From Parapedobacter deserti (GTDB lineage Bacteria > Bacteroidota > Bacteroidia > Sphingobacteriales > Sphingobacteriaceae), in NCBI RefSeq assembly GCF_042646065.1, contig NZ_JBHRTA010000009.1, positions 186,001-250,000 on the forward strand: a stretch of DNA of 64,000 nucleotides, written 5' to 3'. Each line of letters opens with the position of its first letter. Positions within the stretch are counted from its first letter, which is position 1. Shown one piece after another: positions 63,443 to 64,000 of the stretch. The notes beneath the pieces were generated by a model. That model was not told the origin of the DNA, made no database searches, and was given only the letters and a program-made list of their open reading frames with translations. Both the position numbers and the translations under genes were made by a program.

Positions 63443-64000
63443 TTAAATGGGTTTGCAATATATATTTTGTGCCACCTTCTCCGAAATACTTATTTTCTCG
63501 CCCCCGATTTCAATTGCTACGGAGTGGTCAAAGTCGAATTTCTGCACGACGGTCAACCGGCGCCGGATACCCAGGCCGATCTGGCTCACATATTGGAGGA
63601 ACGACGGGCTATTGTCTCTCACGGCAACGATCAGGTATGGCACACCCGCATCAGCATCGGCCAGTGTCTGACGAACCTCGTTGGCGTAGGCCCCGTCGGC
63701 CGACGGGATGGCGTCGCCGTGTGGATCAAATTGCGGGAAACCCAGGAACTTATCGAGCCGCTCCACCAGTTTCTCCGACTTGATATGCTCCAGTTGTTCA
63801 GCAATGTCGTGTACCTCATCCCAGCTGAATCCCAGCTTTTCAAAGAGGAATGTTTCCCAGAGACGGTGTTTGCGAATGATAGCAACAGCCAATTCGCGTC
63901 CGGTGTCCGTAAGCGATATCTTTCCGTACTTCTCGTAGTTGATGAGCTGTTTCTCCTTCAGCTTTTTTAGCATATCGGTAGCCGTTGCGGGGCGTACATT
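63443..64000 (-). CDS. DtxR/MntR-family metal-dependent regulator, 5' end cut by window
   Basis: The frame is open to the window edge, with NVRPATATDMLKKL as the first visible residues, which is the recognition-helix region of the DtxR winged helix. A dimerisation domain with metal ligands follows (LFEKLGFSWDEVHDIAEQLEHIKSE; the E-H-x-x-S pattern), and then a C-terminal FeoA/SH3-like domain (IGLGIRRRLTVVQKF... GGEKISISEKVAQNIY). It should repress metal uptake genes in response to Mn or Fe. About 185 residues are visible; a few tens at the N-terminus are missing. Confidence 0.9.
   Translation of the reverse strand, partial: NVRPATATDMLKKLKEKQLINYEKYGKISLTDTGRELAVAIIRKHRLWETFLFEKLGFSWDEVHDIAEQLEHIKSEKLVERLDKFLGFPQFDPHGDAIPSADGAYANEVRQTLADADAGVPYLIVAVRDNSPSFLQYVSQIGLGIRRRLTVVQKFDFDHSVAIEIGGEKISISEKVAQNIYCKPI

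Noticed and set aside
1..64000. CRISPR arrays, insertion sequences, prophage genes, rRNA and tRNA genes
   Set aside because: I saw no regularly spaced repeats, transposase or integrase genes, or structural RNA genes anywhere in the window.

Overview
The window is a stretch of a Bacteroidota chromosome. Three SusC/SusD pairs, lipoprotein-rich operons, TAnnTTTG-type -7 promoter elements, an HU-SPOR protein beside ExbB/ExbD/TonB and membrane MutS-like proteins all point to this phylum. A member of Sphingobacteriales with roughly 50% G+C (for example a Parapedobacter-like bacterium) would fit, but the genus is a guess.

Layout. (1) 1-7875: an envelope energy-transduction cluster on the + strand: a large TPR protein, a TonB-dependent-receptor-like barrel, an HU-SPOR protein, ExbB, ExbD and a TonB-type transducer. 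(2) 7875-13052: housekeeping genes folC (+) and, on the - strand, ansA, tatD, an FKBP isomerase lipoprotein and nrnA. (3) 13203-51013: a catabolic island of about 38 kb, all on the + strand. It holds a sugar-acid dehydratase (IlvD/Edd family), an SDR dehydrogenase, a FadR-type GntR regulator, three sulfatases, five sialidase-fold (BNR) proteins, a PKD/LamG lipoprotein, two fasciclin lipoproteins, three SusC/SusD pairs, a sialic acid lyase (NanA type), a NanM-like kelch mutarotase and a second DHDPS-family lyase. (4) 51032-64000: panD, an unknown protein with a permuted-papain look, a ThuA/sugar-dehydrogenase/cytochrome c lipoprotein, an unknown membrane-anchored protein, a DUF423 protein, priA, a small outer-membrane barrel, pcm, a membrane MutS homologue, smpB and a partial DtxR/MntR regulator.

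Main result. The island reads as one regulon for a sulfated glycan carrying sialic acid or a related nonulosonic acid. An identical 13-base palindrome, TATGTTCTACATA, starts exactly four bases after a TAnnTTTG -7 box in front of each of three operons (16757, 21271 and 41702). A degenerate copy lies just upstream of the GntR gene. I infer that this FadR-type GntR protein represses the island and is released by a breakdown product.

How the genes may work together (inference): secreted sulfatases and sialidases trim the glycan at the surface; SusC/SusD pairs and the PKD/LamG and fasciclin lipoproteins bind and import pieces; the mutarotase and NanA-type lyase cleave the nonulosonic acid to pyruvate plus a hexose or hexosamine. 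The usual ManNAc epimerase, kinase, deaminase and sialic acid permease are absent. A sugar-acid dehydratase, an SDR and a second pyruvate-type aldolase are present instead. This raises the possibility that the substrate is the deaminated sialic acid Kdn, whose hexose (mannose) would go through an oxidative, non-phosphorylating route. One of the five sialidase-fold proteins has lost the catalytic Glu and Tyr and may be a binding protein.
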